From: Desulforadius tongensis
GTDB taxonomy: Bacteria; Bacillota; Desulfotomaculia; Desulfotomaculales; Desulfohalotomaculaceae
Direction of reading: 5' to 3'
Assembly: GCF_016907915.1 (NCBI RefSeq)
Contig: NZ_JAFBCW010000019.1
Coordinates: forward strand, 1-47,206
DNA length: 47,206 nt
Positions within the stretch are counted from its first letter, which is position 1, and each line of letters opens with the position of its first letter. This document shows positions 8,309 through 16,018 of the stretch, in pieces. The translations under genes were made by a program, and so were the position numbers. Under the pieces are notes generated by a model. The model saw only the letters and a program-made list of their open reading frames with translations. It was not told where the DNA came from and ran no database searches.

Positions 8309-10242
8309 TATTCGTCACCCTGGCGCCACATAACTTTACCACAATCCCGCAGGTCGTATCCACCCAGGCCCTGCACATGTTGTTGAAATTCCGGTAAAGC
8401 CATTACTTTCAGCAGCCGCTGGATAACAGGCTGATCCCAATATTCACCCGGTATGCACAGGTCATATCTTTCTTCCACCACCGGAATGAAGTCTAAACCC
8501 AGCGCTTTAGCCGCTGCCTTAATTCCTAAACCGGCATCAGCAGACCCGCTGGCCACCGCAGCGGCCACCGCCATATGGGTATACTCCTCATGCTGGTAGC
8601 CATGTATTTTACCGGGATTGATACCCAATTCTTTTAGTTTATAATCCAGCAGGATGCGGGTGCCGGCACCGCGCTGGCGGTTAACAAAGCGGACACCCGG
8701 TTTAACCAAATCAGCCAGCCCGCCAATATTTTTCGGGTTACCCTTGGCCACCATCAATCCCTGTTCCCGGTAAACCAGGTTAACCAGTACGATATTTCTA
8801 CCGGGCAGCAGCCGCTTGATGTAAGAAACATTGTACTGCCCCGTTTCTTCATCTAAAAGGTGTGAACCGGCACAGTGGGCTTCTTTACGTTTTAGGGCGG
8901 TCAATCCCCCCAGGCTCCCCACGTGGGCAGAAGACAGTGTGGCCTGGGGATAAAGCTTGCGCAGGTAATTGGCCAATATATCCAGCGCTATATCGTGACT
9001 GCCGATAATTACCGTGGTTTCATCTATTTCTTCCATCGAGCGGATTAAGTCTATCTGTACAGTTTCACCGGCTTGATACCCTTCCTTGTTCCGGGGTACT
9101 TTCAGCATCCCGTCTGCCCTTACCACAGACATAATCATCCCCGCTCCACGGGAGATGGGGGTGGCAATGGTTTTGTCTCCCACCCGGCCCAACTTTACCC
9201 TTACAAATTCTTCCACTCCCAGCGGGGTAACCAGTTTACGGGAAATGGTGGCCGTCGTTTTGGACACTGCCGGGGGCACAATGCCCAACTTTTTATACAC
9301 CAGCGGCTTGACAAAAAGTTCGCTGGCAAGAACTGCCGATACCGGGTAACCCGGCACACCAATCACCGGTTTGCCTGCGACTTCCCCCAGTATTACAGGT
9401 TTGCCCGGCTTGGTGGCCACCCCGTGGGTAAGTACCTTACCCAGCTCCCGTACCAAGTCCACCGTATAATCTTCCCTGCCGGCGGAGGAGCCGGCATTAA
9501 TTACCACTATATCCGCTTCCTTAACAGCCTTTATAATTTGACTTTTTAACTGTTCATAATCATCCACCGTTATCTCCCACCGCAGCGGTGTGCCGCCCCA
9601 CTCCCTTATATAAGAGCCCAGCACCCGGCTGTTATATTCTATTATATCCCCCGGCTTCAGCCGTTCACTGCCGGGCTGTACCAGTTCGGTTCCGGTGGGC
9701 AGCACTGCCACTTTAGGCCGGGGATGAACAGCTATTTTTGTAACTCCACCGGCCAGTATACCCCCAATGTCTACCGGGCGGATGAGATGATTGCCCGGCA
9801 GAATCATCTCAGTGGCCACCACATCTTCACCAATTACCCGCACGTGCTGCCATGGTGCCACGGCAGCGGTAATTTCTATTAATTCCGGGGTTATGAAATG
9901 CACATCTTCAATCATTACCACCGCATCGTATCCCTCTGGTATGGGATCACCGGTGTCCACCATCACTGCCTGTTCACCCATTTTTAACTGCTTGGGGGCA
10001 GTTTCGGAAGCGCCAAAGGTATCCAAAGAGCGCACAGCTACCCCATCCATGGCCGAGGCATGGTAGTGGGGGGATGAACAGCGGGCATAAATGGGTTCAG
10101 ATGTAACCCGGCCCAGGGAATCTTCTACATTAATCATTTCAGATTTGCCGGGATTTAATGCCCCAATTTCGCTTAAATAACAAATATATTCTTCCAACGC
10201 CTGTTCCCATGGTTTGTCATCCAGATAAACGTCACGTTTCAT
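8308..10242 (-). CDS. MoeA-like molybdopterin molybdotransferase fused to a PBP-like domain
   Basis: 644 residues in two parts. Residues about 1-390 are a MoeA: EDSLGRVTSEPIYA, the AMDGVAV loop, MVDTGDPIPEGYDAVVMIED in part, PTGTELV and GVPGYPVSAVLASELF. Residues about 400-640 are a periplasmic-binding-protein-like (PF12727-type) domain: IIGSHDIALDILANYL, SAHVGSLGGLTAL, RGAGTRILLDYKL and ASGSADAGLGIKAAAK. The fused domain has no signal peptide, so it would bind an oxyanion in the cytoplasm. I start at the ATG 10242, where AGGTGA is 7 bases upstream; the longer frame to 10278 has no such site. Second moeA lies upstream; ModE-like gene overlaps its stop. Confidence 0.9.
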   Translation of the reverse strand: MKRDVYLDDKPWEQALEEYICYLSEIGALNPGKSEMINVEDSLGRVTSEPIYARCSSPHYHASAMDGVAVRSLDTFGASETAPKQLKMGEQAVMVDTGDPIPEGYDAVVMIEDVHFITPELIEITAAVAPWQHVRVIGEDVVATEMILPGNHLIRPVDIGGILAGGVTKIAVHPRPKVAVLPTGTELVQPGSERLKPGDIIEYNSRVLGSYIREWGGTPLRWEITVDDYEQLKSQIIKAVKEADIVVINAGSSAGREDYTVDLVRELGKVLTHGVATKPGKPVILGEVAGKPVIGVPGYPVSAVLASELFVKPLVYKKLGIVPPAVSKTTATISRKLVTPLGVEEFVRVKLGRVGDKTIATPISRGAGMIMSVVRADGMLKVPRNKEGYQAGETVQIDLIRSMEEIDETTVIIGSHDIALDILANYLRKLYPQATLSSAHVGSLGGLTALKRKEAHCAGSHLLDEETGQYNVSYIKRLLPGRNIVLVNLVYREQGLMVAKGNPKNIGGLADLVKPGVRFVNRQRGAGTRILLDYKLKELGINPGKIHGYQHEEYTHMAVAAAVASGSADAGLGIKAAAKALGLDFIPVVEERYDLCIPGEYWDQPVIQRLLKVMALPEFQQHVQGLGGYDLRDCGKVMWRQGDE

Positions 10243-10338
10243 TTTCCATTCACCTATCCATCCTGAAAAAATGTTCACTCCTGCAAATGGCCGCCGGAGT
10301 TTTCATACTCTGATGGTACTGCATGCGGCATGAGGGTT

Positions 10339-11562
10339 TTAAAATAACTTCACTTCCAAGTATTCCCCTGCTTCCACCCCTTCTTTTCCTTCCGGTATAC
10401 GGGCGATACCGTCTGCCTTAACCATGGTACTGATTAAACCGGATTTACCCAGTACCGGTTCTGCATACAGTTCACCCTGCCGAACATAAAGACGCACCCG
10501 TAAAAAATCTTCCCTTCCGGCAGCGGAGCGCATGTTGCGGGTCACCCTGGCTCTTACAAATACTTCTTTGGACGTATGGCTATAACTGCCCCAACGCACC
10601 AGGGGATCTACCAGCAGGTTGTATACAACTATGGCTGAAACCGGATGCCCGGGCAGGCCGAATACCGGTTTGCCATCCACCACTGCACCAATGGTTGGTT
10701 TGCCCGGTTTGATATTTATACCGTGAAACAGCACACCCGGTCTACCCAGTTCGTTTATTACCTTGGCACTGACATCTCTAACCCCCACCGAGCTGCCTCC
10801 GGATACCAGCACAATATCGTTTTCATTTATAGCAGCAGATATGGTTTCTTTTAATGAATTAAAATTATCCTCCACAACACCGTACAGTTTAGGAATTCCC
10901 CCACCCTGCTGCACCAAGCCGTACAGGGTATATGAATTGATATCCCTTACCTGCCCCGGACCGGGAACAGTTTCGGGATTAACCACTTCATCACCGGTGG
11001 ATATAATACCCACCGCCACTTGGGGCATTACCGGCACTTCGGTAACACCGATGGCCGACAGTATGCCCAGATCCTGGGGCCTAATGCGGTGACCGGCAGT
11101 TAAAACCACACCACCGGCCGGTACATCTTCGCCGCGGCGCACCATGTTTTCTCCCGGTGCCACCGGCCTGGTAACTCCTATGGTCCTTTCATCCAGTTCT
11201 TCAGTGTACTCCACCATCACCACTGCATCAGCACCGGCGGGCAGCATGCCGCCGGTGGGAATGGCCCAAGCCTGTCCCTCTATTAATTCTCCGCCCGGTG
11301 TTTTCCCCATATGTACCTGGCCAACTACATCCAAGTAGGCAGGTAAGCTTTCCGAGGCTCCAAAGGTGTCCCTGGCTTTCACCGCGTAACCATCCATGGT
11401 AGAACGGTGAAACCCCGGCACATCCTCCCGGGCAGTGATATCGACAGCCAGCACTCTTCCCAGGCTGGATAAAAGGGGGACCACTTCAAAAGGTTTTTGT
11501 CTGATATTTTTATTCAGCAGTTCCCTGGATTCAGCTACCGTCAATACATTAAATAGGTCCAT
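10339..11562 (-). CDS. moeA: molybdopterin molybdenumtransferase MoeA
   Basis: Inserts molybdate (or tungstate) into adenylylated molybdopterin. 407 residues, the normal MoeA length, with domains in usual order: SSLGRVLAVDITARED, STMDGYAVKA (near residue 55), PTGGMLPAGADAVVMVE near residue 105, ISTGDEV near 190, SGGSSVG near 255 and GLPGHPVSA near 305. GGAGGCGGGTAA precedes the ATG. Co-directional with the fused paralogue downstream (gap 96 bases) and the 59-residue protein upstream (gap 14). Two MoeA proteins in one genome often divide molybdenum and tungsten, but the sequence does not show which is which. Confidence 0.95.
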   Translation of the reverse strand: MDLFNVLTVAESRELLNKNIRQKPFEVVPLLSSLGRVLAVDITAREDVPGFHRSTMDGYAVKARDTFGASESLPAYLDVVGQVHMGKTPGGELIEGQAWAIPTGGMLPAGADAVVMVEYTEELDERTIGVTRPVAPGENMVRRGEDVPAGGVVLTAGHRIRPQDLGILSAIGVTEVPVMPQVAVGIISTGDEVVNPETVPGPGQVRDINSYTLYGLVQQGGGIPKLYGVVEDNFNSLKETISAAINENDIVLVSGGSSVGVRDVSAKVINELGRPGVLFHGINIKPGKPTIGAVVDGKPVFGLPGHPVSAIVVYNLLVDPLVRWGSYSHTSKEVFVRARVTRNMRSAAGREDFLRVRLYVRQGELYAEPVLGKSGLISTMVKADGIARIPEGKEGVEAGEYLEVKLF

Positions 11563-11576
11563 TTACCCGCCTCCGG

Positions 11577-11756
11577 TTAAAAACAGCCTAGCTCACAGTT
11601 CTTAATCTTTATCTTTAACTGGTCTGCCGCTTCACCTACCACCCGCGGTGCTACTTTTAATTCCTCAGCCAATTTACGGGCCCTGGCACAAGAAAGGCTG
11701 TTATCTTCAGCAGCCCTGCGCACCGCTTCAAGAATATTTTCCGGTATGTTACCCAT
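11577..11756 (-). CDS. small helix-turn-helix-like protein of the moeA operon
   Basis: 59 residues of unknown function. Residues about 20-50 (SCARARKLAEELKVAPRVVG) look like a helix-turn-helix, and the end is Cys-containing (NCELGCF), so metal binding is possible. The ATG at 11756 is placed by a strong GAGGGGG site 8 bases upstream; the longer frame to 11780 begins inside it. It sits 14 bases upstream of moeA and is likely cotranscribed. The name is descriptive only. Confidence 0.65.
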   Translation of the reverse strand: MGNIPENILEAVRRAAEDNSLSCARARKLAEELKVAPRVVGEAADQLKIKIKNCELGCF

Positions 11757-11944
11757 TAGCTTAACCCCCTCAATTTCCAAAATGATGGTATTAAATTTAT
11801 TAAATTTTAATATTTCATACTAAACATAAAATTTCCTGCCAAGTAAACCAAGTTATGCTTTATTAAAAACATAGTGTTGATAAGGTGCTTAAAAGCAGGT
11901 TATTGTTATTTAATCTTAAATTTGTGCTTTAAAACAAAAAAACC

Positions 11945-11973
11945 TTTCACTTTCGGAAACAATGGCGTATACT
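11945..11973 (+). promoter_or_regulatory. possible promoter of the 65-residue protein
   Basis: TTTCAC (11945-11950), 17-base spacer, TATACT (11968-11973), about 49 bases before the start codon. The -35 box is poor. Confidence 0.45.
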
Positions 11974-12021
11974 AAATATAAAAGCTAGTGATAACTTTCT
12001 CAATCCCTGGAGGTGAGTTGC

Positions 12022-12219
12022 ATGAATTTAAGCCGTACCATTGAAATGCTCAAGCTGGCAGGTATTAAAGCCATGCCGGTTCCAGGCACAAGTAAGTATA
12101 ATATAACCCTCCCCAGCGGTAAAGTAGCTACAATCAAAGAAAAACAATTGATCCAACTGGCTAATAAAGCCGACAATAACCCGCAAAATCTGAAAAAAGC
12201 AATTGAAAGTGCTGTTTAA
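12022..12219 (+). CDS. conserved-looking small protein of unknown function
   Basis: 65 residues, basic, no membrane segment or Cys. The ATG at 12022 follows GGAGGTGAGTTGC, an excellent ribosome binding site, and a terminator follows the stop, so the gene is well supported although short. The middle (VPGTSKYNITLPSGKVATIKE) looks like a small beta domain between two helices. It is one of only two plus-strand genes here and lies tail-to-tail with tatC. I do not recognise the family. Confidence 0.7.
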   Translation: MNLSRTIEMLKLAGIKAMPVPGTSKYNITLPSGKVATIKEKQLIQLANKADNNPQNLKKAIESAV

Positions 12220-12243
12220 ACCGGCATTATGTATAAAAAGCAG

Positions 12244-12279
12244 AAAAACCTTGACCCTTTGTTACAGGCCAAGGTTTTT
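12244..12279. terminator. intrinsic terminator shared by the small plus-strand gene and tatC
   Basis: AAAACCTTGACC (12244-12255) pairs with GGCCAAGGTTTT (one mismatch), followed by a T run on the plus strand; the minus strand also reads a hairpin then T residues. It sits between two convergent genes. Confidence 0.8.
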
Positions 12280-12286
12280 TTATAGT

Positions 12287-13054
12287 TTAACCTTCACTTT
12301 CTTCCGGTTCGCTTTCTTCCTGCTGTTTTGCTTTCTTACGCTTGCGCCATTCAATAAACCTCACTATCTGGGCACTGATTTCGTACAGTATTATCATTGG
12401 TGAAGCCATCAATAGGGGTGTAATCATGTCTGGTGTGGGAATAATAGCTGCTGAAATAACCACTGCTATCAAAACAGCATATTTACGTTTTTGGGTCATG
12501 AATTTATAGCTGATTAACCCCAGTTGGGCCAAAAACAATGCCGCCAGCGGCAGTTCAAAAACTAACCCAAAGGGCAGTAAAAATTTAATGGTAAAAGAAA
12601 TATAATTGCCTATGGTAATCATGGGCAGCAGTTCCGGGCCGCCGAATTCCATTAAAAATTTAATCCCCAGGTGATATACTCCAAAGAACCCAAATAATAT
12701 GCCGGCAATAAACAGCAGGTATGATATGGTGATAAATAATGTAAAGTAAACCCTCTCCATTTTACGCAGGGCTGGAATAATAAAGCCCCAAAACTGCCAC
12801 AGTATTATCGGCAGGGCAGCCAAGAAGCCCAGGAAAAAAGAGAGTGATATTTTAGTCATCAATGCTTCGGTCACATTGATGTAAACCATTTGGTTGCCGG
12901 TTTTGGAAACCGGCTCTAAAAGTATTTCCAGAACACGGTCTGCAAATACCATGCAGGCTATTGCCATTACAAAGGTCGAAGCGAGGGAAATAATTAGTAC
13001 CCTTCTTAATTCTGCTAAATGTTCTACCATTGTCATTTCTGTATCCTGTGACAT
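12287..13054 (-). CDS. tatC: Sec-independent protein translocase TatC
   Basis: Receptor subunit of the twin-arginine translocase in the cytoplasmic membrane. 255 residues with six hydrophobic segments and the family motifs MVEHLAELRRVLIISL at the N-terminus and FGLVFELPL (near residue 160). The C-terminus is a charged Lys/Glu tail. AGGAGG 7 bases before the ATG. It ends the formate dehydrogenase cluster whose first gene is tatA, and the FdnG product carries a twin-arginine signal, so it most likely exports that complex. Confidence 0.96.
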   Translation of the reverse strand: MSQDTEMTMVEHLAELRRVLIISLASTFVMAIACMVFADRVLEILLEPVSKTGNQMVYINVTEALMTKISLSFFLGFLAALPIILWQFWGFIIPALRKMERVYFTLFITISYLLFIAGILFGFFGVYHLGIKFLMEFGGPELLPMITIGNYISFTIKFLLPFGLVFELPLAALFLAQLGLISYKFMTQKRKYAVLIAVVISAAIIPTPDMITPLLMASPMIILYEISAQIVRFIEWRKRKKAKQQEESEPEESEG

Positions 13055-13088
13055 CCAGCGACCTCCTTTTGTCTTTCAGCAAAGAGCC

Positions 13089-13907
13089 TTAAGCACGGTA
13101 TCTTTTGTTTCCGCACCGGTAACCTTCACTGTTAGCAAGCCTGTCAAAATCAGCAGTAGCAAGATCTTCACAAAATAAGTCTACTTCACCACATTGGCGC
13201 TCGTCAACTGTTTTTATATAACTTTTGCATTGATCACACAGGTAAAGCCTGTATTGTTTTTTGTCTTCAGGCATGATAAAGGATATTTGGGACGAATCTT
13301 TACTGCCGCAAAAGGGACATCCCAGGCGGTTAAAACGCCATTCCGACTCACAGCGGCCGCAGTACAATTTTCTGATACCGGCATCACCGGTTAACTTGGC
13401 CATTACCGGGCTGTCCCCGCATACCGGGCAGTAACCTTTGTCCCATCTTTCAATATCCAGCTGCGGCATAATGCAGGCAGCAAAACCGCTGAGTAAAATC
13501 CTTGCCGTATTGTCAGCCAAAAAGTCCATCATATCCCGCGATATATTTAATTTTTCAACCCATTTCAGTTTTTCGCCTTCCACATCTTTTATTATAACAC
13601 CAATTAAATTTGACACATCCCCTTTACTCAACCCATTTATTCGGGAAATAACTTCTTCTGACAGGGGTTGTGGCCCGGGCTGCCACTTCAGGCAGGCCCG
13701 GACCACACCCATGAAAACATCGCTAAATAATTTTACATCTATCTCAGGCTGCAGCTGGCTCAGCACAGGTACACCCAACAGCCAGTTTTCTTTAATTTTA
13801 CCCGTCACTATTTCTTTCCACCCTACGGAGCTTACTTTGTCTTCCAGCTCCAGTAATTCCAAATAAAAGTTAGCCAGCCTGTTTTTATTTATTTTTGAAT
13901 TCTCCAC
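13089..13907 (-). CDS. fdhE: formate dehydrogenase accessory protein FdhE
   Basis: Rubredoxin-like maturation factor that handles respiratory formate dehydrogenase before export. About 272 residues. The C-terminal half carries the diagnostic Cys pairs: CPVCGDSPVMAKL, CGRCESEWRFNRLGCPFCGS in part, and CDQCKSYIKTVDER. I chose the GTG at 13907 because GGGAGGGG lies 5 bases upstream; the open frame extends to 13994 but has only a weak site there and the extra residues look unrelated to the family. Located between the membrane subunit gene and tatC. Confidence 0.92.
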   Translation of the reverse strand: MENSKINKNRLANFYLELLELEDKVSSVGWKEIVTGKIKENWLLGVPVLSQLQPEIDVKLFSDVFMGVVRACLKWQPGPQPLSEEVISRINGLSKGDVSNLIGVIIKDVEGEKLKWVEKLNISRDMMDFLADNTARILLSGFAACIMPQLDIERWDKGYCPVCGDSPVMAKLTGDAGIRKLYCGRCESEWRFNRLGCPFCGSKDSSQISFIMPEDKKQYRLYLCDQCKSYIKTVDERQCGEVDLFCEDLATADFDRLANSEGYRCGNKRYRA

Positions 13908-14015
13908 CGGCACCCCTCCCTTAGTTTCACTGCGTCTGATCCATAAATGCTCACTGGTGCCAAAGAGCGCCTGTTTTTTCATCCCTGTCGGCACCAGGGG
14001 CTGCCCTGAAAAATA

Positions 14016-15146
14016 TTACGCCGTCTCCTGTTCTTCATGGCGGCCCAAAATGTTGAAATTTTCTGCAATAAACAGGTATACCAGCACGCCGCCGGAAACT
14101 AAACCTATGGTTACCGCCCACTCCATCCAGGATGGAAAGTAGCCGGGCCCCAGGGCTTGGTACATGCCGGTAATTACCACGTTCATGCGGTTAATTACTA
14201 ATCCGGCAGCAGTTAGCACACCAAAGGTCACCAAACCGGATCTACCGGCACTCCACGGGGTAAAGCAGATGATTATCGGTATAATTACACCAACAATCAT
14301 TTCCAGCAGGAACATGTTGGATTCCAAACCCCCGGCAAATACATAACCAAAGGCATCGCGGTTTACCAGGTCAATGATTTTTAAGGCCAGGTAAATCACC
14401 ATCAACACGCCGGCAATGCGGATCAGGCTGCGCAGTATATTGTCTTCCACACGGTGTCCCAGTGCCCTGCCGGCCAATGTGGTCTCGATGGTTACCATAG
14501 CCGGGCCAACAAAGAACGATGACATCAAGAAAAACAGAGGCAGCAGCGGCGACCACCACAACGGGTGCAGTTTACCCACTTCAATCACATACAGGCCCCC
14601 CAGCGAAGACTGGTGCAATGTGGGCAGCAAAACACCCAGGATCAGCATTACCGGCATAATTTTCTTCAAAGGCTTGTGCCAGGACTTAGCAACCCTTTCG
14701 GTGGCAATTTCTCCAAATTCAATCACCTGCACCAGGGTATACAGCGAAATACACCAGAACACTTCGAACAGCACGCTGTGGTAACCCCATGATACAAAGG
14801 GACGCCAGAAGTTAAACCACCGGCCGATGTCCAGGAACAACCCCACCATCACCAGCAGGTACCCCAGCAGTGATGTCAGCATGGCACTGCGGGCAATAAC
14901 GTTAAACTTGTTATAGTGCAGTATGTGTACCAGCAGCGCGGTGCTGTAACCACCGCCGGCTAGAGCAACACCGGTCAAAACGTCAAATCCAATCCACAGC
15001 CCCCAGGGCCATCTGTCGTTTAAGTTTGTTGTAGTTCCCAACCCGGTGGCTAAACGGTAAACAGCAATGGCTGCCGCCAGAGCCGCCAAGGCTATTAACA
15101 CCTTTCTCACCGCAGTGATTTTAAAACTCCACTTTTGAGCTGCCAT
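14016..15146 (-). CDS. NrfD/HybB-type membrane subunit of formate dehydrogenase
   Basis: 376 residues with nine or ten hydrophobic segments from about residue 16 to 355, typical of the NrfD/PsrC/HybB quinone-interacting family. Blocks such as RWPWGLWIGFDVLTGVALAGGGY and WGYHSVLFEVFWCISLY in part are characteristic. It replaces the cytochrome b subunit (FdnI) of the E. coli enzyme; there are no clear haem-ligand pairs. It would anchor FdnGH and pass electrons to or from menaquinone. Gene order fdnG - fdnH - nrfD-type - fdhE supports this. GGGGGGG stands 8 bases before the ATG. Confidence 0.9.
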   Translation of the reverse strand: MAAQKWSFKITAVRKVLIALAALAAAIAVYRLATGLGTTTNLNDRWPWGLWIGFDVLTGVALAGGGYSTALLVHILHYNKFNVIARSAMLTSLLGYLLVMVGLFLDIGRWFNFWRPFVSWGYHSVLFEVFWCISLYTLVQVIEFGEIATERVAKSWHKPLKKIMPVMLILGVLLPTLHQSSLGGLYVIEVGKLHPLWWSPLLPLFFLMSSFFVGPAMVTIETTLAGRALGHRVEDNILRSLIRIAGVLMVIYLALKIIDLVNRDAFGYVFAGGLESNMFLLEMIVGVIIPIIICFTPWSAGRSGLVTFGVLTAAGLVINRMNVVITGMYQALGPGYFPSWMEWAVTIGLVSGGVLVYLFIAENFNILGRHEEQETA

Positions 15147-15193
15147 TATTCCAACCCCCCCAATAACGGAATGCTCGTATTAATACCCGCCAT

Positions 15194-16009
15194 CTATGCA
15201 CTTATATTCTTATCCTGCCCTTGTTCTTTGCCCACCTCACCACGCCGCTTGGTGTAGAGATACATCAAAGTAAGAAGCCCACCCCACGCAGCAATTACCG
15301 TGGGAGTCCACTTTAAATAGTCATGGGTATACTCCGGCAGCGGTCTCTCGGTTACACCCGTTCGGAAGCCAAAGGTTTCAAAGGGCACATCAGAAATGTA
15401 CAGCCAGTTTGTACCACCTGCTTCTTTTTCTCCATAAACATGTTTCACATATTTGGGGTCACCGTTAATACGGTTCCAGGCTTCTTTCAATATTTCATCA
15501 CGATTACCAAAAATCATGGTGTCGTTCGGGCAGCTGTCCACACAGGCAGGTTTCTGACCGCGGCCAACCCGGTCATATCTGCCATTGGGATCAAAGCAGT
15601 ATTGGCATTTGGAAATCAGCGGGAAAACTTCATCCCACTCGTACTTAGGTACATTAAAGGGACAGGCCAGCATGCAATAACGGCAGCCCACACATAAATG
15701 CGGGTAATATACCACCGGCCCTTCGGCAGTCTTTTGCAGTGCTTTGGCAAAGCAGGCCGAAACACAGGCCGGTTCCAGGCAGTGCAGGCACTGCATTTTA
15801 GCAAACCGCATTACATCTTGACCATCCTTTTTAGTTACCCGGTGCTGTACAACGGTATAGGTATTACCGTCAGTTTTACTTGGAAAAGTGAGGTTGTTAT
15901 CAAATTCAGGTATACCCGCAGGCAGGTCGTTCCACTGCTTGCAGGCAGTTTGACATGCCTTGCAGCCGGTGCATCTGGTTAAATCTACCAAAACGCTTAA
16001 AGTCAACAA
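15194..16009 (-). CDS. fdnH: formate dehydrogenase iron-sulfur subunit (FdnH/HybA type)
   Basis: Electron-transfer subunit with four [4Fe-4S] sites in 271 residues. Cys clusters are visible at CTGCKACQTAC (from residue 13), CLHCLEPACVSAC, CVGCRYCMLAC and a last group CQYC plus CVDSC. A single hydrophobic helix near residues 235-253 (VIAAWGGLLTLMYLY) anchors it to the membrane, as in FdnH. The start is TTG at 16009 or 16006 behind AGGGGGTG; no ATG is available. Lies 10 bases after the fdnG stop. Confidence 0.93.
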   Translation of the reverse strand: MLTLSVLVDLTRCTGCKACQTACKQWNDLPAGIPEFDNNLTFPSKTDGNTYTVVQHRVTKKDGQDVMRFAKMQCLHCLEPACVSACFAKALQKTAEGPVVYYPHLCVGCRYCMLACPFNVPKYEWDEVFPLISKCQYCFDPNGRYDRVGRGQKPACVDSCPNDTMIFGNRDEILKEAWNRINGDPKYVKHVYGEKEAGGTNWLYISDVPFETFGFRTGVTERPLPEYTHDYLKWTPTVIAAWGGLLTLMYLYTKRRGEVGKEQGQDKNISA

Positions 16010-16018
16010 TCACACCCC

